NCBI GenBank assembly: GCA_014304965.1
Contig: JACRTZ010000129.1
Location: forward strand, 9,656 to 16,207
DNA length: 6,552 nucleotides
From: Vulcanimicrobiota bacterium
GTDB lineage: Bacteria; Vulcanimicrobiota; Vulcanimicrobiia; Vulcanimicrobiales; Vulcanimicrobiaceae
Reading direction: 5' to 3'
In this document: piece by piece, positions 6,499-6,552 of the stretch
Layout: each line of letters starts with the position of its first letter
How positions within the stretch are numbered: the stretch's first letter is position 1
Notes under the pieces: model-generated
The model's input: the letters and a program-made list of their open reading frames with translations, nothing else
What the model was told of the DNA's origin: nothing
Database searches by the model: none
Program-made: the position numbers and the translations under genes

Positions 6499-6552
6499 TT
6501 ACGTCAGATCTCCCATTCCCACGAATTCCAAAAGCTCGTGATGTATTGGGCG
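6499..6552 (-). other. Right edge upstream of trmL, possible tail of another minus-strand gene
   Basis: Read on the minus strand, two frames enter from the right edge and stop here, at 6499-6501 (TAA) and 6504-6506 (TGA); the third is the trmL frame. Either stop could end an upstream gene, with tails of about 17 residues (ending GMGDLT) or 15 residues (ending NSWEWEI). The stretch is visibly more AT-rich than the rest, so it could instead be a leader or promoter region. It is too short to assign, and I recognise neither tail. Confidence 0.2.

Overview
This is a GC-rich bacterial window, roughly two-thirds GC by eye. It is densely coding, with overlapping genes, several GTG starts and strong G/C preference at third codon positions. 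The gene content (heptosyltransferase-like GT9 enzymes, AspRS, a family 5 uracil-DNA glycosylase and TrmL) suggests a GC-rich, probably outer-membrane-bearing bacterium. I cannot name the lineage from this sequence. No RNA gene, CRISPR array, insertion sequence or prophage is visible.

Left and centre (1-5182, plus strand): five genes form one tightly packed run. The first four alternate GT9, GT2, GT9, GT2, with gaps or overlaps of +6, -4 and -11 bases. A complete aspartyl-tRNA synthetase gene (aspS) follows with an 8-base overlap. The four glycosyltransferases look like part of a surface-glycan assembly cluster, such as a lipopolysaccharide core or similar heteropolysaccharide, that continues past the left edge. 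The first is cut by the window start. The AspRS carries His30 and Gly81, the residue pair associated with non-discriminating enzymes that also charge tRNA-Asn.

Right (5269-6552, minus strand): a short convergent junction separates aspS from a two-gene run read leftward. trmL (tRNA wobble 2'-O-methyltransferase) comes first, then a family 5 uracil-DNA glycosylase (UDGb) with the four cysteines of a 4Fe-4S cluster. The trmL start is unclear: the only canonical start codon in the window cuts into the first beta strand, and the frame stays open to the right edge.

I see no clearly novel system. The points most worth checking are the repeated GT9-GT2 pair with aspS appended, the loss of the usual GT9 lysine motif in both GT9 proteins, the predicted non-discriminating AspRS, and the trmL start.
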